This document shows, piece by piece, positions 8,071-20,372 of a DNA stretch of 20,372 bases (within the stretch, counting starts at the first letter, position 1; every line of letters starts with the position of its first letter). The notes beneath the pieces were generated by a model. That model searched no databases. It was given only the letters and a program-made list of their open reading frames with translations, and was not told the origin of the DNA. This DNA is from JBKJML01 sp046596415 (GTDB lineage Bacteria > Actinomycetota > Thermoleophilia > Gaiellales > Gaiellaceae): the NCBI GenBank assembly GCA_046596415.1, contig JBKJML010000174.1, positions 1 through 20,372 on the forward strand, read 5' to 3'. A program made the position numbers and the translations under genes.

Positions 8071-9480
8071 ATGCGGTCCTTTTTTCGCCGTTCGCTGGCG
8101 CTACCTGCGGTCTTGATCGTCGCCGGCTGCGGCGCCGACGCCTCGAAAGGGGATGACACCACGCTGCCGATCCCGGGCACCGACGCCACGACGGAGGAGA
8201 CCTCGGTCGGTAACGAGACGGGCATCGTGCCGGACGACACGGGCACCGGCCTGAACACCGACTCCGCGCTCGCGAACGACGCGCCCGCGTCGGGGGCCTG
8301 CGTCGCGGCCGACGACTGCGATGGCGACGGCTACAAGACCGCCGACGACTGCAACGACAAGGACGGGACGATCAACCCCGACGCGTACGACTTTCCCGAC
8401 GACATGGTCGACAACGACTGTGACGGCACGAACGACAACCCCGTGGCGTCGTGCGCACCGTCCGCGCTCACCAGCGACGTCGCCCTCGACTACGCGCGCG
8501 TCGCGGAGCTCTGTCCGCAGGTGAAGGTGACGTCCACCGGGAAGCCGTTCGATCCCGTCGTCAAGGCCGAGTGGAGCACCGCGACGGGCAAGGCGCCGGC
8601 GCTGTTCTTCCCGCCGACGGTGACGCTCGCGCATCACCCCAAGGCAACGGCGCTCGTCGAGAAGTTCGGCAACAACGACGCGCGCGCAGGGGGCTCGATG
8701 GTCCTCCTCTCGACCGGTCCCACCCCGGCCGCCGATCCGCGCGGTCCGATCACCGGTGACACCGATCGCTGGATGTCGCTGCACCAAGGCTCGATCACTG
8801 CCATCGCCGACGGCTGCGCCGCTCTCAAGCTCAATGCCGCCGACTGCGGCTCGTTGAAGAGGGTCGCCGCGAATCCCATCGCCGTCACCGATCTCGCGGA
8901 GCTGAAGCTCACGCTGAAGGCGCCGGCGAATGCGCAGGCGATGAGCTTCGATTTCGCGTTCTTCTCGACGGAGTTCAACGAGTTCCACAACACCGACTTC
9001 AACGACGCGTTCTTCGCCATCGTGAAGAACTCGGCGATCGCCGGTGCGAACGTCGCCAAAGACGCGACCGCCAAGGCGATCACGGTGAACAGCGGGTTCT
9101 TCCAGCTCTGTCCGAACCCTGCGCCGGCCGGGATCGAGAAGGCCGGCTCGCTCACGAACTGCGCCGGCGTGAACGGCGACGCGGCCAAGCTGATCTTCGG
9201 CACGCTCGGGGGGACCAACTTCGACGGGGCGGGCCTCAGCCCGGCGTCCGCCAACGACACGGTCAAGTCGAGCGGCAACAAGACGTACATCTACGGCGGC
9301 GGCAGCGGCTGGCTCACGACGAAGTTCGGCGTGAAGCCGGGCGAGACGTTCGAGATCCGCTTCCTGATGGTCGACGCGGGCGACGGGCGCCTCGACAGTG
9401 CGGTGCTGATCGACAACATCAAGTGGGAGAAGGCGCCGCCCAAGGTGGTCACCGGCGAAGTGGATCGTCCGCCCCGCTGA
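8071..9480 (+). CDS. Lipoprotein with MopE-type metal-binding motif and choice-of-anchor-L-like domain
   Basis: The ATG at 8071 begins a lipoprotein signal (MRSFFRR, hydrophobic core, lipobox VAGC with Cys20). After an Asp/Thr-rich linker, residues about 83-120 hold the motif CDGDGYKTADDC ... INPDA ... DNDCDG. This is one copy of the Asp/Cys-rich repeat of the MopE family, known as a metal-binding motif and common in myxobacterial secreted proteins. The C-terminal part (about 270-465) includes FDFAFFSTEFNEF and NDAFFAIV, and ends with a VDAGDGRLDSAVLIDNI segment. This resembles the choice-of-anchor-L domain, a jelly-roll-like fold of surface proteins. The protein (469 residues) is probably on the cell surface, binding calcium or copper or acting as an adhesin. 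No enzyme motif is visible. It heads a plus-strand run in which the next gene starts 62 bp later. Confidence 0.8.
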   Translation: MRSFFRRSLALPAVLIVAGCGADASKGDDTTLPIPGTDATTEETSVGNETGIVPDDTGTGLNTDSALANDAPASGACVAADDCDGDGYKTADDCNDKDGTINPDAYDFPDDMVDNDCDGTNDNPVASCAPSALTSDVALDYARVAELCPQVKVTSTGKPFDPVVKAEWSTATGKAPALFFPPTVTLAHHPKATALVEKFGNNDARAGGSMVLLSTGPTPAADPRGPITGDTDRWMSLHQGSITAIADGCAALKLNAADCGSLKRVAANPIAVTDLAELKLTLKAPANAQAMSFDFAFFSTEFNEFHNTDFNDAFFAIVKNSAIAGANVAKDATAKAITVNSGFFQLCPNPAPAGIEKAGSLTNCAGVNGDAAKLIFGTLGGTNFDGAGLSPASANDTVKSSGNKTYIYGGGSGWLTTKFGVKPGETFEIRFLMVDAGDGRLDSAVLIDNIKWEKAPPKVVTGEVDRPPR

Positions 9481-9542
9481 TTGCCGTGCGCGGTGGGAGC
9501 GGTTCGTTCTCGTCGAGCCGCGCGCGACGACGTGGTTCGGCT

Positions 9543-10367
9543 ATGGTGCAGCCCGTGTGTTCGCTCCAGAAGACGGGGGTGTGGTCGACCGCGACCATCG
9601 CGTTCCTCGCGGCGGCGTGCGTCGAGCCCCCGACCCCCAAAGGCGCGATCAAACCGCGCGAGAAACCGCCCGCGATGATGGGCGACGTACCCTTCCTCCA
9701 GGCCATGCGCACGAGCACGCCGATCGTGATCGACGGCGCGCTCGGCGAGGAGGCCTGGAGCCGCGCGTACTCCACGCCCCCCTTCGTCGAGCCGAACCGC
9801 GGTCTTCCCGCGAACCCGGCGATGGGCCTCGGCGGACGCGCGTGGGTCCTCTTCGACGACGACTATCTCTACCTCGGCATCCGCGCGGAGGACCCCAATC
9901 CGCAGTCACCCTTCGCGCCGACGGACCTCGATCCGCACATCTGGGAGGAGGCCTCGGGCGTCGGGCTCGTGATCCAGCCCGGCGATCCGGGCGACAACGT
10001 CCACTACTTCCAGATCGAGATCGATCCGCGCGGCGCCGTCTTCGACTCGCAATGGGCCGACTACAACACGCCGATCCTCGCGACGAGCCCGGTCACCTTC
10101 GGTTACCAGGCGTGGTCCTCGCAGGTCTACCGCATGACGACGGTCGTCGCGCACAAGGGGTACTTCGTCGAGATGGCCATCCCGTGGTCGGCGTTCCCTT
10201 CGCGCCCGAACGTCCGCATCCCGCCGCGCCCGGGCGACGTGTGGCGCATGAATTTCTACGTGTTCACCGCCGGGATGCGGCAGTCGGTCGCGTGGTCGCC
10301 GATCCTCGGGCAGGGGAACTACCACCGCGTCTCGCGGTTCGGCCGCGTGCAGTTCGGCGGGAGGTGA
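9543..10367 (+). CDS. Lipoprotein with CBM9-like (DOMON-type) carbohydrate/ligand-binding domain
   Basis: I start at the ATG at 9543, 62 bp after the previous stop; the frame is open upstream but would overlap that gene. GTGs at 9546 and 9555 are alternative starts. The N-terminus gives a lipoprotein signal with a hydrophobic core and lipobox AAAC (Cys26), followed by a Pro-rich linker. Residues about 55-270 match the family-9 carbohydrate-binding fold: PIVIDGALGEEAW, AWVLFDDDYLYLGIRAEDP, then HYFQIEIDPRGAVFDSQW, YFVEMAIPWSAF and WRMNFYVF. These are the characteristic strands of bacterial CBM9-like sugar-binding or heme-binding DOMON-type domains. There is no catalytic partner domain, so it is likely a stand-alone binding lipoprotein. 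The ligand is unknown. The phosphoesterase gene follows 26 bp later, probably in the same transcript. Confidence 0.78.
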   Translation: MVQPVCSLQKTGVWSTATIAFLAAACVEPPTPKGAIKPREKPPAMMGDVPFLQAMRTSTPIVIDGALGEEAWSRAYSTPPFVEPNRGLPANPAMGLGGRAWVLFDDDYLYLGIRAEDPNPQSPFAPTDLDPHIWEEASGVGLVIQPGDPGDNVHYFQIEIDPRGAVFDSQWADYNTPILATSPVTFGYQAWSSQVYRMTTVVAHKGYFVEMAIPWSAFPSRPNVRIPPRPGDVWRMNFYVFTAGMRQSVAWSPILGQGNYHRVSRFGRVQFGGR

Positions 10368-10393
10368 CGCGTCCGTGAGCTATCCTCGCGCGC

Positions 10394-12346
10394 GTGGGAT
10401 CGAAAGCGTCGCCCCCTCTCGAAGCCTCGTCGGCCGAGCGGGTGCTCGAGACCGGTGAGCCGGCGACTCCTGCCCCGCGCGTGGGCGCCGCTCCGCTGAT
10501 TGCCGCCGCGACCATCGTCTCGGCGGCCGTGCGTCCCGAGCCGGTCCCTGCCGTGCTGCCGACGCGCGGGTTCGTCCGCGGCAAGAAGTCTCCGCGCGGT
10601 GTGGTGTGGTTCGGCCTCCGCTCGTTCTGGGGGCACATGCAGCACTTCATCGCGAGCGCGATCGCGACGGAGGACATCGACTCGCGCGACTGGATGCACG
10701 CAGACGATCCGCAGCAGCTCTGCTCGGACATCGCGGCGCACCTCTCGGGTGCAGGCGATGCGAGCTCGAGCGCCTCGTCACGGACGACGAGTGGGTCGCT
10801 CACCGAGGCGCTCGAGCGCGACGTGTGGATCGACTACGTCGCGGACACCGGCGACGACGTCAGCGTCAGCGAAGCGGTCGCGGAGCTGATCTTCCGCCGC
10901 TACGAGCTCCCCGACCCGGAGAACGACGGAGCGTTCCTCCCGTCGCCGCGCGGCGACATCCTCTTCTTCGGCGGCGACACCGCGTATCCCGTGGCGACTG
11001 CGGCGGAGATCCACGATCGCGTGATCGTGCCGTTCAACAAGGCGATCGCGCGCGCGAGGAACCCGGAAGGCGAGCCGCGGCGCGCCGTCCTCGCGATCCC
11101 CGGCAACCACGACTGGTACGACGGCCTCGACGGCTTCGGGCGCTTCTTCCGTCGTCGCCTCGGCGACATCTCGCCCGACATCGACCCGGCCTTCCTCGAG
11201 GGGGACGGCGCGCGCGAGACGAAGCTCGAACAGGTCGTCCACTTCGTCGAGCGGTTCGTGGTCGGCGGGCAGGTGCAGAAGCAGAAGATCCTCGCGCTCG
11301 AGGGGTACGTCCCGTTCCAGCAGGCGAGCTACTTCGCGCTGCCCCTCGCGCCGGGGATCGACTGGCTCGCGATCGATCGTCAGCTGCGATCGGTCGACTT
11401 CCGTCAGCGTCGCTTCTTCGGGCAGTGGCGCGACGGTCGCTTCGGGAAGTCGCTCTTCGTCGTGCTCCCCGATCCCGTCTACGCGTTCCTCGACGAGAGC
11501 CCGACCGGCATCGACATGGTGACCTCGCTCGAGCTCGACGTGCAGCGGGTGCCGCACTTCGTCCTCGCCGGCGATCTCCACCACTACGAGCGGCAGACCG
11601 TCGGGGAGTCGCTGCACGTGACCGCCGGCGGCGGCGGCGCGTTCCTCCACCCCGCGCGCGTGCTGCGCGACGGCCACCACAAGAAGCCCGACTGCGAGTT
11701 CCCGACGGCCGAGGCCTCGCGCGCGCTCCTCCGCCACGTCCCGTTGCAGGTGGCGCTCGGCAAGAGCGGGTTCATCCCGCACCTCGTGATCGGGATGTTC
11801 TTCGCCCCCGCGCTGCACATCGGCCTCACGTACTGGGGCACCCACCAGAGCGTGACGACGGCCTCGTTCCTCGCCGGGCTCTCCGCCGCCGTGGTGTTCG
11901 CCCTCATCGGGGACATCCGCAAGGCGGGCCGCGGCAAGGCGCGGAAGATCATCGCGATGTCGATCATCGCCGCCGCGATCATGGGCCTGTTCCCCGCGCT
12001 CATCGCGCGCGGCTTCACGCACTTCTTCGGAGATCTCGGCGCGTGGGAGAAGGACACCCGCGTCCTCGTGGGCGCGTGGGTGACCCTCGGCGCCGCGACG
12101 TTCGTCGGCGCGTGGGTCTTCGGCCTCTTCCTCGCGACCCTCACGCGCTTCGGCCTCGAGTCGACGCAGGCCTTCACGACGCTCGGCCACCCGGGCTTCA
12201 AGCATTTCCTCCGCCTCCGCGTCCGCAAGGACGGCACGGCGATCGACGGGTGGTGCATCGGCCTCGTCGACCCGCTGCGCGAAGGCGAAAAGCCGGTGTT
12301 GGTGGACCGCTTCACCTGGCGGCCGCCGAGCCGGAAACGGTCGTAG
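10394..12346 (+). CDS. Calcineurin-like metallophosphoesterase with C-terminal four-helix membrane domain
   Basis: The GTG at 10394 lies 26 bp after the previous gene; a later start is possible because the first roughly 60 residues are Ala/Pro-rich and unremarkable. The phosphoesterase signatures occur in order: VADTGDD (151-155), FFGGDTAYP (Asp195), GNHDWYDG (237-244) and AGDLHHYER (Asp394, His396, His397). They match the metal-binding blocks of calcineurin-like phosphoesterases, although the usual first DxH block is replaced by ADTGDD. After residue about 455 four hydrophobic segments follow (near 460-480, 487-505, 515-535, 553-580), then a soluble tail of about 60 residues. The protein (650 residues) appears to be a membrane-bound phosphoesterase with its catalytic domain N-terminal. 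There is no signal peptide, so that domain is presumably cytoplasmic. The substrate (phosphoester, nucleotide or lipid) is unknown. A 9-bp hairpin spans the stop codon. Confidence 0.78.
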   Translation: MGSKASPPLEASSAERVLETGEPATPAPRVGAAPLIAAATIVSAAVRPEPVPAVLPTRGFVRGKKSPRGVVWFGLRSFWGHMQHFIASAIATEDIDSRDWMHADDPQQLCSDIAAHLSGAGDASSSASSRTTSGSLTEALERDVWIDYVADTGDDVSVSEAVAELIFRRYELPDPENDGAFLPSPRGDILFFGGDTAYPVATAAEIHDRVIVPFNKAIARARNPEGEPRRAVLAIPGNHDWYDGLDGFGRFFRRRLGDISPDIDPAFLEGDGARETKLEQVVHFVERFVVGGQVQKQKILALEGYVPFQQASYFALPLAPGIDWLAIDRQLRSVDFRQRRFFGQWRDGRFGKSLFVVLPDPVYAFLDESPTGIDMVTSLELDVQRVPHFVLAGDLHHYERQTVGESLHVTAGGGGAFLHPARVLRDGHHKKPDCEFPTAEASRALLRHVPLQVALGKSGFIPHLVIGMFFAPALHIGLTYWGTHQSVTTASFLAGLSAAVVFALIGDIRKAGRGKARKIIAMSIIAAAIMGLFPALIARGFTHFFGDLGAWEKDTRVLVGAWVTLGAATFVGAWVFGLFLATLTRFGLESTQAFTTLGHPGFKHFLRLRVRKDGTAIDGWCIGLVDPLREGEKPVLVDRFTWRPPSRKRS

Positions 12347-12360
12347 GGTCGCCTACGACC
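12339..12360 (+). terminator. Hairpin across the phosphoesterase stop codon, possible weak terminator
   Basis: A perfect 9-bp inverted repeat (GGTCGTAGG at 12339-12347 and CCTACGACC at 12352-12360) with a 4-nt loop includes the TAG stop (12344-12346). No T-run follows, only GTTGTTG, so termination may be weak or the hairpin may protect the mRNA end. Confidence 0.4.
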
Positions 12361-12527
12361 CGGGTTGTTGCTGACGGAGCGGCGCAGCCGGAGCTCGTCA
12401 ACTCGACGTCGAAGCGCGCTACCATCACGTGGTGGCCGAGCTCGGTGTTCGTGGTGGAAGAACGTGGGGCGCGGGGACGCTCTCGCCGGAAGCCGAGGCG
12501 CGGTTCATCGAGGGCGTCGAATACTGT

Positions 12528-12533
12528 GGGAGG
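12528..12533 (+). promoter_or_regulatory. Ribosome binding site deciding the start of the 12540 gene
   Basis: GGGAGG lies 6 nt before the ATG at 12540, an ideal spacing. It supports that start over the GTG at 12429, which would add 37 residues with no domain content. Confidence 0.75.
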
Positions 12534-12539
12534 TTCTTC

Positions 12540-13091
12540 ATGGGCATGGCAGATGCGCAGAAGGCGCTCTACCGGCTGACGGCCATCCTCGAGGAAGAGA
12601 GCCTGCCGTACGCCATCATCGGAGCCTTTGCGCTCAACGAGTATGGGCACCGTCGCGTCACGGTGGACGTCGACCTCGTGATGCGCGACGAGGATCTCCG
12701 CACGTTCAAGCGGGGGCATCTCGGCAAGGGCTACGCCGAGCGCGTTGCCGGTAGCGGCAAGCTGCTGGACACCGAGCACGATGTGAACGTCGATGTCTTG
12801 AGCACCGGACGCTTTCCCGGTGACGACAAGCCCAAACCCATCGCGTTTCCGGATCCGGCGACGACGGCCGTGCGCGGCGAGCGGTTCGCGTTGCTGCCGA
12901 TGCCGCGATTTCTCGAGCTCAAGCTCGCTTCAGGGATGGTCGCGCCGCACCGAGCCAAGGATCTCGTCGACGTTCAGGAGCTCATTCGCAGCGCAGGTCT
13001 GACACCCGCCGTGGCCGACGAGCTCGACCCGTGGGTTCGCGCAAAGTTCCTCGAGCTCTGGGAGCTCGCGCAGATACCCGATCCGTTCTGA
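12540..13091 (+). CDS. Small nucleotidyltransferase-fold protein (MNT/AbiEii-like), orphan
   Basis: With the ATG at 12540 (good ribosome site GGGAGG) the protein has 183 residues and begins directly with the domain. Residues 26-36 read IIGAFALNEYG, followed by RVTVDVDLVM with the DxD pair Asp43 and Asp45, and VNVDVLSTG with Asp85 as a candidate third acid. This is the layout of the minimal nucleotidyltransferase fold of MNT and AbiEii-type proteins. Farther on are LELKLASGM and RAKDLVDVQELI, typical of this group. Its relatives are often annotated as hypothetical. The protein may transfer nucleotides to a tRNA or protein, but the target is unknown. No antitoxin-like or HEPN partner is adjacent, so a toxin-antitoxin role is not supported here. 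Codon use looks slightly less extreme in GC than its neighbours, which hints at transfer but is weak. Confidence 0.7.
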   Translation: MGMADAQKALYRLTAILEEESLPYAIIGAFALNEYGHRRVTVDVDLVMRDEDLRTFKRGHLGKGYAERVAGSGKLLDTEHDVNVDVLSTGRFPGDDKPKPIAFPDPATTAVRGERFALLPMPRFLELKLASGMVAPHRAKDLVDVQELIRSAGLTPAVADELDPWVRAKFLELWELAQIPDPF

Positions 13092-13162
13092 GCTCGGCGC
13101 GCGCGGCGCGGCGCACCTGCGCACTATCGCTCGGGAAGTGCGGTCGTGTATCCTCCCCGGCC

Positions 13163-13633
13163 ATGGCGGCCGCGAAGAAGGGCAACGTTTCGGTTCTCGA
13201 GCAGCAGGCAGAGGCGATCCGCGCGACGCTCGCGGGGACGAGCAAGGCCGAGGAGCTCTTCAAGGTGGCGGCCGAAGCGGGGTACCTCACGGCCCTCGCC
13301 GACGGATCCGAGGACGCCGACGAGCGCGCTGCGCTGGTCGAAGCGCTCGAGGTGCTCTCGAAGGGCATCGTTCTCGAGTGGGAGACCGAGGACTTCCTCG
13401 GCGCAGCCTGGGGCCGCATCAGCTCCGAAGGCGTCGACGCACGCTGCGCTGCCGTCGGCGCGCGCCTCAAGGAGCTCGGCAACCCCGAAGCCGGTCTGCT
13501 CATCGCGGCGCTCGTCGCGCACGCGAGCAACGGCATCGACAAGTCCGAGGCGCAGATCCTCGAGAAGATCGGCGCCGGCGCGGGCCTCGCAAAGGCGCAG
13601 GTCGGAGCGATCGTGAAGAAGGCGCGCGGCTGA
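13163..13633 (+). CDS. TerB-like small helical protein
   Basis: The ATG at 13163 opens a 156-residue protein with a Lys-rich N-terminus (MAAAKKGNV) and no signal peptide. It is mostly helical and Ala/Glu/Leu-rich. Residues about 38-70 (AAEAGYLTALADGSEDADER) and the C-terminal part (LIAALVAHASNGIDKSEAQIL) each look like the acidic helix-hairpin of TerB-type domains, which were first described in tellurite resistance and bind metal or other proteins in the cytoplasm. The match is by eye and moderate. No ter genes are nearby, so tellurite resistance is not implied. The gene starts 71 bp after the nucleotidyltransferase gene and ends 106 bp before gltB. Confidence 0.6.
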   Translation: MAAAKKGNVSVLEQQAEAIRATLAGTSKAEELFKVAAEAGYLTALADGSEDADERAALVEALEVLSKGIVLEWETEDFLGAAWGRISSEGVDARCAAVGARLKELGNPEAGLLIAALVAHASNGIDKSEAQILEKIGAGAGLAKAQVGAIVKKARG

Positions 13634-13739
13634 TCGCTCCGGTCGCTGCCGTCGACAAAAGAGGGGCCGACACCCCCACCTGACCCGAGCATGCAGGACC
13701 CGCTTGGCGCGGCGCGTCAGTGGCGCAATACTTCCCGGA

Positions 13740-18334
<4,595 letters not shown>

Positions 18335-18335
<1 letters not shown>

Positions 18336-19783
18336 TGGGCAAGATCACAGGGTTCATCGAGATCCAGCGGAAGAAGCAGCCGACGCGCGATGTCGCGGAG
18401 CGGCTGAAGGACTGGAGCGAGGTCTATCTCCCGTATCCGGATTCGCTCATCAAGGACCAGGCCGCGCGCTGCATGGACTGCGGCATCCCGTTCTGCCATC
18501 AGGGGTGCCCGCTCGGCAACCTGATCCCGGACTGGAACGATCTGGTCTATCGCGACCGGTGGAAGGCGGCGATCGATCGGCTGCACGCCACGAACAACTT
18601 CCCGGAGTTCACCGGCCGCCTCTGCCCGGCGCCGTGCGAAGGGGCGTGCGTGCTCGCCATCAACAACGACGCGGTCAACATCAAGTCGGTGGAGGTGTCG
18701 ATTATCGATCGCGCATTCGAGGAAGGGTGGGTCACGCCCGTCCTGCCGGAGACGCGCACCGGCCGCAGCGTGGCCGTGGTCGGCTCAGGGCCGGCCGGAC
18801 TGGCCGTGGCGGCGCAGCTGAACCGCGCCGGTCACACGGTGACGGTGTTCGAGCGTGACGACCGCATCGGCGGCCTGCTGCGCTACGGCATTCCCGAGTT
18901 CAAGATGGAGAAGCGCGTCCTCGACCGGCGGCTCAACCTGCTGCTGGCCGAAGGCGTGGTCTTCCGAACGAACGCCAACATCGGCGTGACGGTCCCGATC
19001 GAGGAACTGCGGGCGCAGTTCGACGCCATCGTGCTGACCGGCGGCGCCACACGGCCGCGCGATCTCAACGTGCCCGGCCGCGAGCTGAAGGGAATCCATT
19101 TCGCGATGGAATACCTGACGCAGCAGAACAAGCGCAACGAGGGCGATCACGTCTCCGACGCCGAGGCCATTTCGGCCCGGGGCAAGCACGTCATCATCAT
19201 CGGCGGCGGCGACACCGGCGCCGACTGTCTCGGCACCGCCCATCGTCAGGGTGCCGCCAGCGTGCATCAACTGGAACTGCTCACCCGTCCGCCGGACGAT
19301 CGCGCGTCGAGCAACCCGTGGCCGACGTGGCCCCAGGTCTTCCGCGTCTCGAGCGCGCACGAAGAAGGCGGCGAACGTCTGTATTCAATCGCGACGCAGA
19401 AGTTCAGCGGCGTCGCGAACGGCACCGTCACCACTCTGCACGCCCAGCACGTCGAGATGGTGCAGAAGGACGGCCGCACCGAGTTCGTGCCGGTGGCCGG
19501 CAGCGAGTTCGAACTGAAGGCCGACCTGGTGTTCCTCGCGATGGGCTTCACCGGGCCGGAGACCGAAGGGATGCTGACGCGCCTGGGCGTGACGCTGACG
19601 CCGCGCGGCAACGTCTGGCGCGACGAGCGCTGGATGACGAGCGTGCCCGGCGTCTTCACCGCCGGTGACATGCAACGCGGCCAGTCGCTCATCGTCTGGG
19701 CCATTGCGGAAGGGCGCTCGGCCGCCCGGTCAGTCGACGAATACCTGATGGGCCGGACGAGTCTGCCCGCGCCGGTCGCGTAG
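18335..19783 (+). CDS. gltD: Glutamate synthase small (beta) subunit
   Basis: GltD oxidises NADPH (NADH in some relatives) and passes the electrons through FAD and iron-sulfur clusters to GltB. The ATG shares one base with the gltB stop, so translation is probably coupled. The 482 residues include the N-terminal iron-sulfur domain: Cys46, 49, 54 and 58 (CMDCGIPFCHQGC), then Cys97, 101 and 105 (CPAPCEGAC). The FAD-binding motif GSGPAG lies at 151-156 and is followed by ERDDRIGGLLRYGIPEFKM. The NAD(P)H-binding motif GGGDTG lies at 291-296. The C-terminal FAD contact VFTAGDMQRGQSL is near 435-447. All parts are present, with no truncation. Its codon style matches the 3' part of gltB, with frequent GAA and CTG. 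The next gene is convergent, 21 bp away. Confidence 0.95.
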
Positions 19784-19795
19784 GCGACCACCGGC
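19771..19795. terminator. Imperfect hairpin at the convergent gltD end, possible bidirectional terminator
   Basis: GGTCGC (19774-19779) and GCGACC (19784-19789) form a 6-bp stem over the gltD stop; outer GCC/GGC pairs extend it with a bulge. It sits between convergent genes but lacks a T-run, so it is a weak candidate. Confidence 0.25.
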
Positions 19796-19804
19796 GTATC
19801 GTCG

Positions 19805-20372
19805 TCACTTGCCGGGCGACGGCAGCACCCGCTCGAGCGCCCAGATTTCGGCGCCGCTCGCGCCCGCCTGAGCGGCGAACGCAATCTGGCGCCCGTCCGG
19901 ATGCATGGATATTCCCTCCGTCCACTGGCGAACGTCGATGTCGAGTTTGCGCGGCGGGCCGGACAGCGGCACCTGCCACAATTCTTTCGTCGTGTCGGAG
20001 AACCTGAAGATGGTGATGCTCTGGTTGTCGTCAGACCAGTTCCACGCCCACCCCGCCAGCTTCCAGTCGCCATCGGCCTTGAAGATCAAGCGAGGTTCAC
20101 CGCCCGCGGCGGCTGCCACATACAACGACTGGTCGGATCTGACGAAGCCGACGGTCTGGCTGTCGGGCGAGAAGAGGATCGGCCCGACGCCGGTCCGCAC
20201 CGTGCGGAACACCTCCCTGGCGTCATTCCCCGCCAGCCGACTCTCCAGCACCACCACGTCGCTGCCGTGGTCCTCGCGGTAACGGAAACCCAGGCCGTCG
20301 GTCGTCCACTGCGGGTAATGCGGCTGCGTGCGTGGGTCGGCCGGCACGAGCGGTGTTGTGGCTCCCGTCGCC
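19805..20372 (-). CDS. Beta-propeller (PD40/TolB-like) protein, C-terminal fragment
   Basis: The stop is at 19805-19807 on the minus strand, and the frame is open to the window edge, so the start is outside. There is an internal GTG at 20347, but the sequence before it (ATGATTPLVPADPR) reads as ordinary protein, so I treat this as partial. About 188 residues are visible. Repeats typical of TolB/PD40-type propeller blades occur: PHYPQWTTDGLGF, GPILFSPDSQTVGF, WAWNWSDDNQSITI and GISMHPDGRQIAFAA, each with the pattern (F/W/M)xPD(G/S)xxxxF. Such blades are found in TolB, in S9 peptidases and at the C-terminus of some acidobacterial kinases; which protein this belongs to cannot be seen. Its codon style matches gltD and not the left part of the window. 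Confidence 0.7.
   Translation of the reverse strand, partial: ATGATTPLVPADPRTQPHYPQWTTDGLGFRYREDHGSDVVVLESRLAGNDAREVFRTVRTGVGPILFSPDSQTVGFVRSDQSLYVAAAAGGEPRLIFKADGDWKLAGWAWNWSDDNQSITIFRFSDTTKELWQVPLSGPPRKLDIDVRQWTEGISMHPDGRQIAFAAQAGASGAEIWALERVLPSPGK

Noticed and set aside
10606..12579. Alternative plus-strand frame of 657 codons and minus-strand frame of 475 codons over the phosphoesterase gene
   Set aside because: Both have Arg/Ala-rich shadow composition and no motifs; the 10394 frame carries all the phosphoesterase blocks.
12540..13633. Nucleotidyltransferase plus TerB-like gene as a toxin-antitoxin or defence pair
   Set aside because: They are separate by 71 bp, show no known partner domains and no typical overlapping start; there is no positive evidence for a defence system.
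13704..13739. Upstream TTG start for gltB, and a TTGGCG-N16-CAATAC promoter-like pair at 13704-13731
   Set aside because: The extra 12 residues are not needed; the ATG at 13740 gives the normal short propeptide before Cys19. The promoter-like boxes end only 8 nt before the ATG and match consensus poorly.

Overview
The window is about 20.4 kb of very GC-rich DNA with dense genes and strongly G/C-ending codons. Positions 1 to about 16,850 look like a myxobacterium (Myxococcota, probably Polyangia-like). The evidence is a Ser/Thr kinase tail, a matrixin-type protease with a MYXO-CTERM-like end, a lipoprotein with a MopE-type metal-binding motif, and several other lipoproteins. The taxon is an inference from gene types and composition, not from a database search.

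Layout. 1-245 is the end of a Ser/Thr kinase, followed after 10 bp by a secreted matrixin-like protease (256-1167). A 314-bp gap leads to a large unknown lipoprotein with Ig/PKD-like repeats (1482-3242), closed by a strong intrinsic terminator (3297-3337). Next come a two-helix membrane protein with tandem RCK/TrkA-N domains (3366-4508) and a DUF6986-type HpcH/citrate-lyase-like aldolase (4562-5908). A minus-strand pair follows: an Eis-like N-acetyltransferase (7934-6708) and a membrane-anchored putative metzincin (6697-5900) whose end overlaps the aldolase tail to tail. A plus-strand run begins at the divergent region 7935-8070: a MopE/choice-of-anchor-L-type lipoprotein, a CBM9-like lipoprotein, a metallophosphoesterase with a C-terminal membrane domain, a small nucleotidyltransferase-fold protein, a TerB-like small protein, and then gltB and gltD. 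A minus-strand, beta-propeller-like partial gene (19805-20372) runs off the right edge.

The best-understood unit is gltBD (13,740-19,783). It encodes the two subunits of glutamate synthase (GOGAT), which makes two glutamates from glutamine and 2-oxoglutarate. The two genes overlap in a TAATG and are presumably translationally coupled. Most other genes are envelope or secreted proteins without an assigned pathway.

The most notable observation concerns the DNA rather than a new system. Codon style changes abruptly inside gltB, somewhere around 16,850-17,110. By hand count, GAA is about 8 of 65 Glu codons before this zone and about 12 of 22 after it. The new style continues through gltD and the final partial gene. 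The switch lies in the most conserved part of the gene while the reading frame stays intact. This suggests either a chimeric (metagenomic) contig joined at a conserved stretch or a homologous recombination/transfer event. Linkage across this point should not be trusted until checked. I found no RNA genes, CRISPR arrays, insertion sequences or convincing new multi-gene system.
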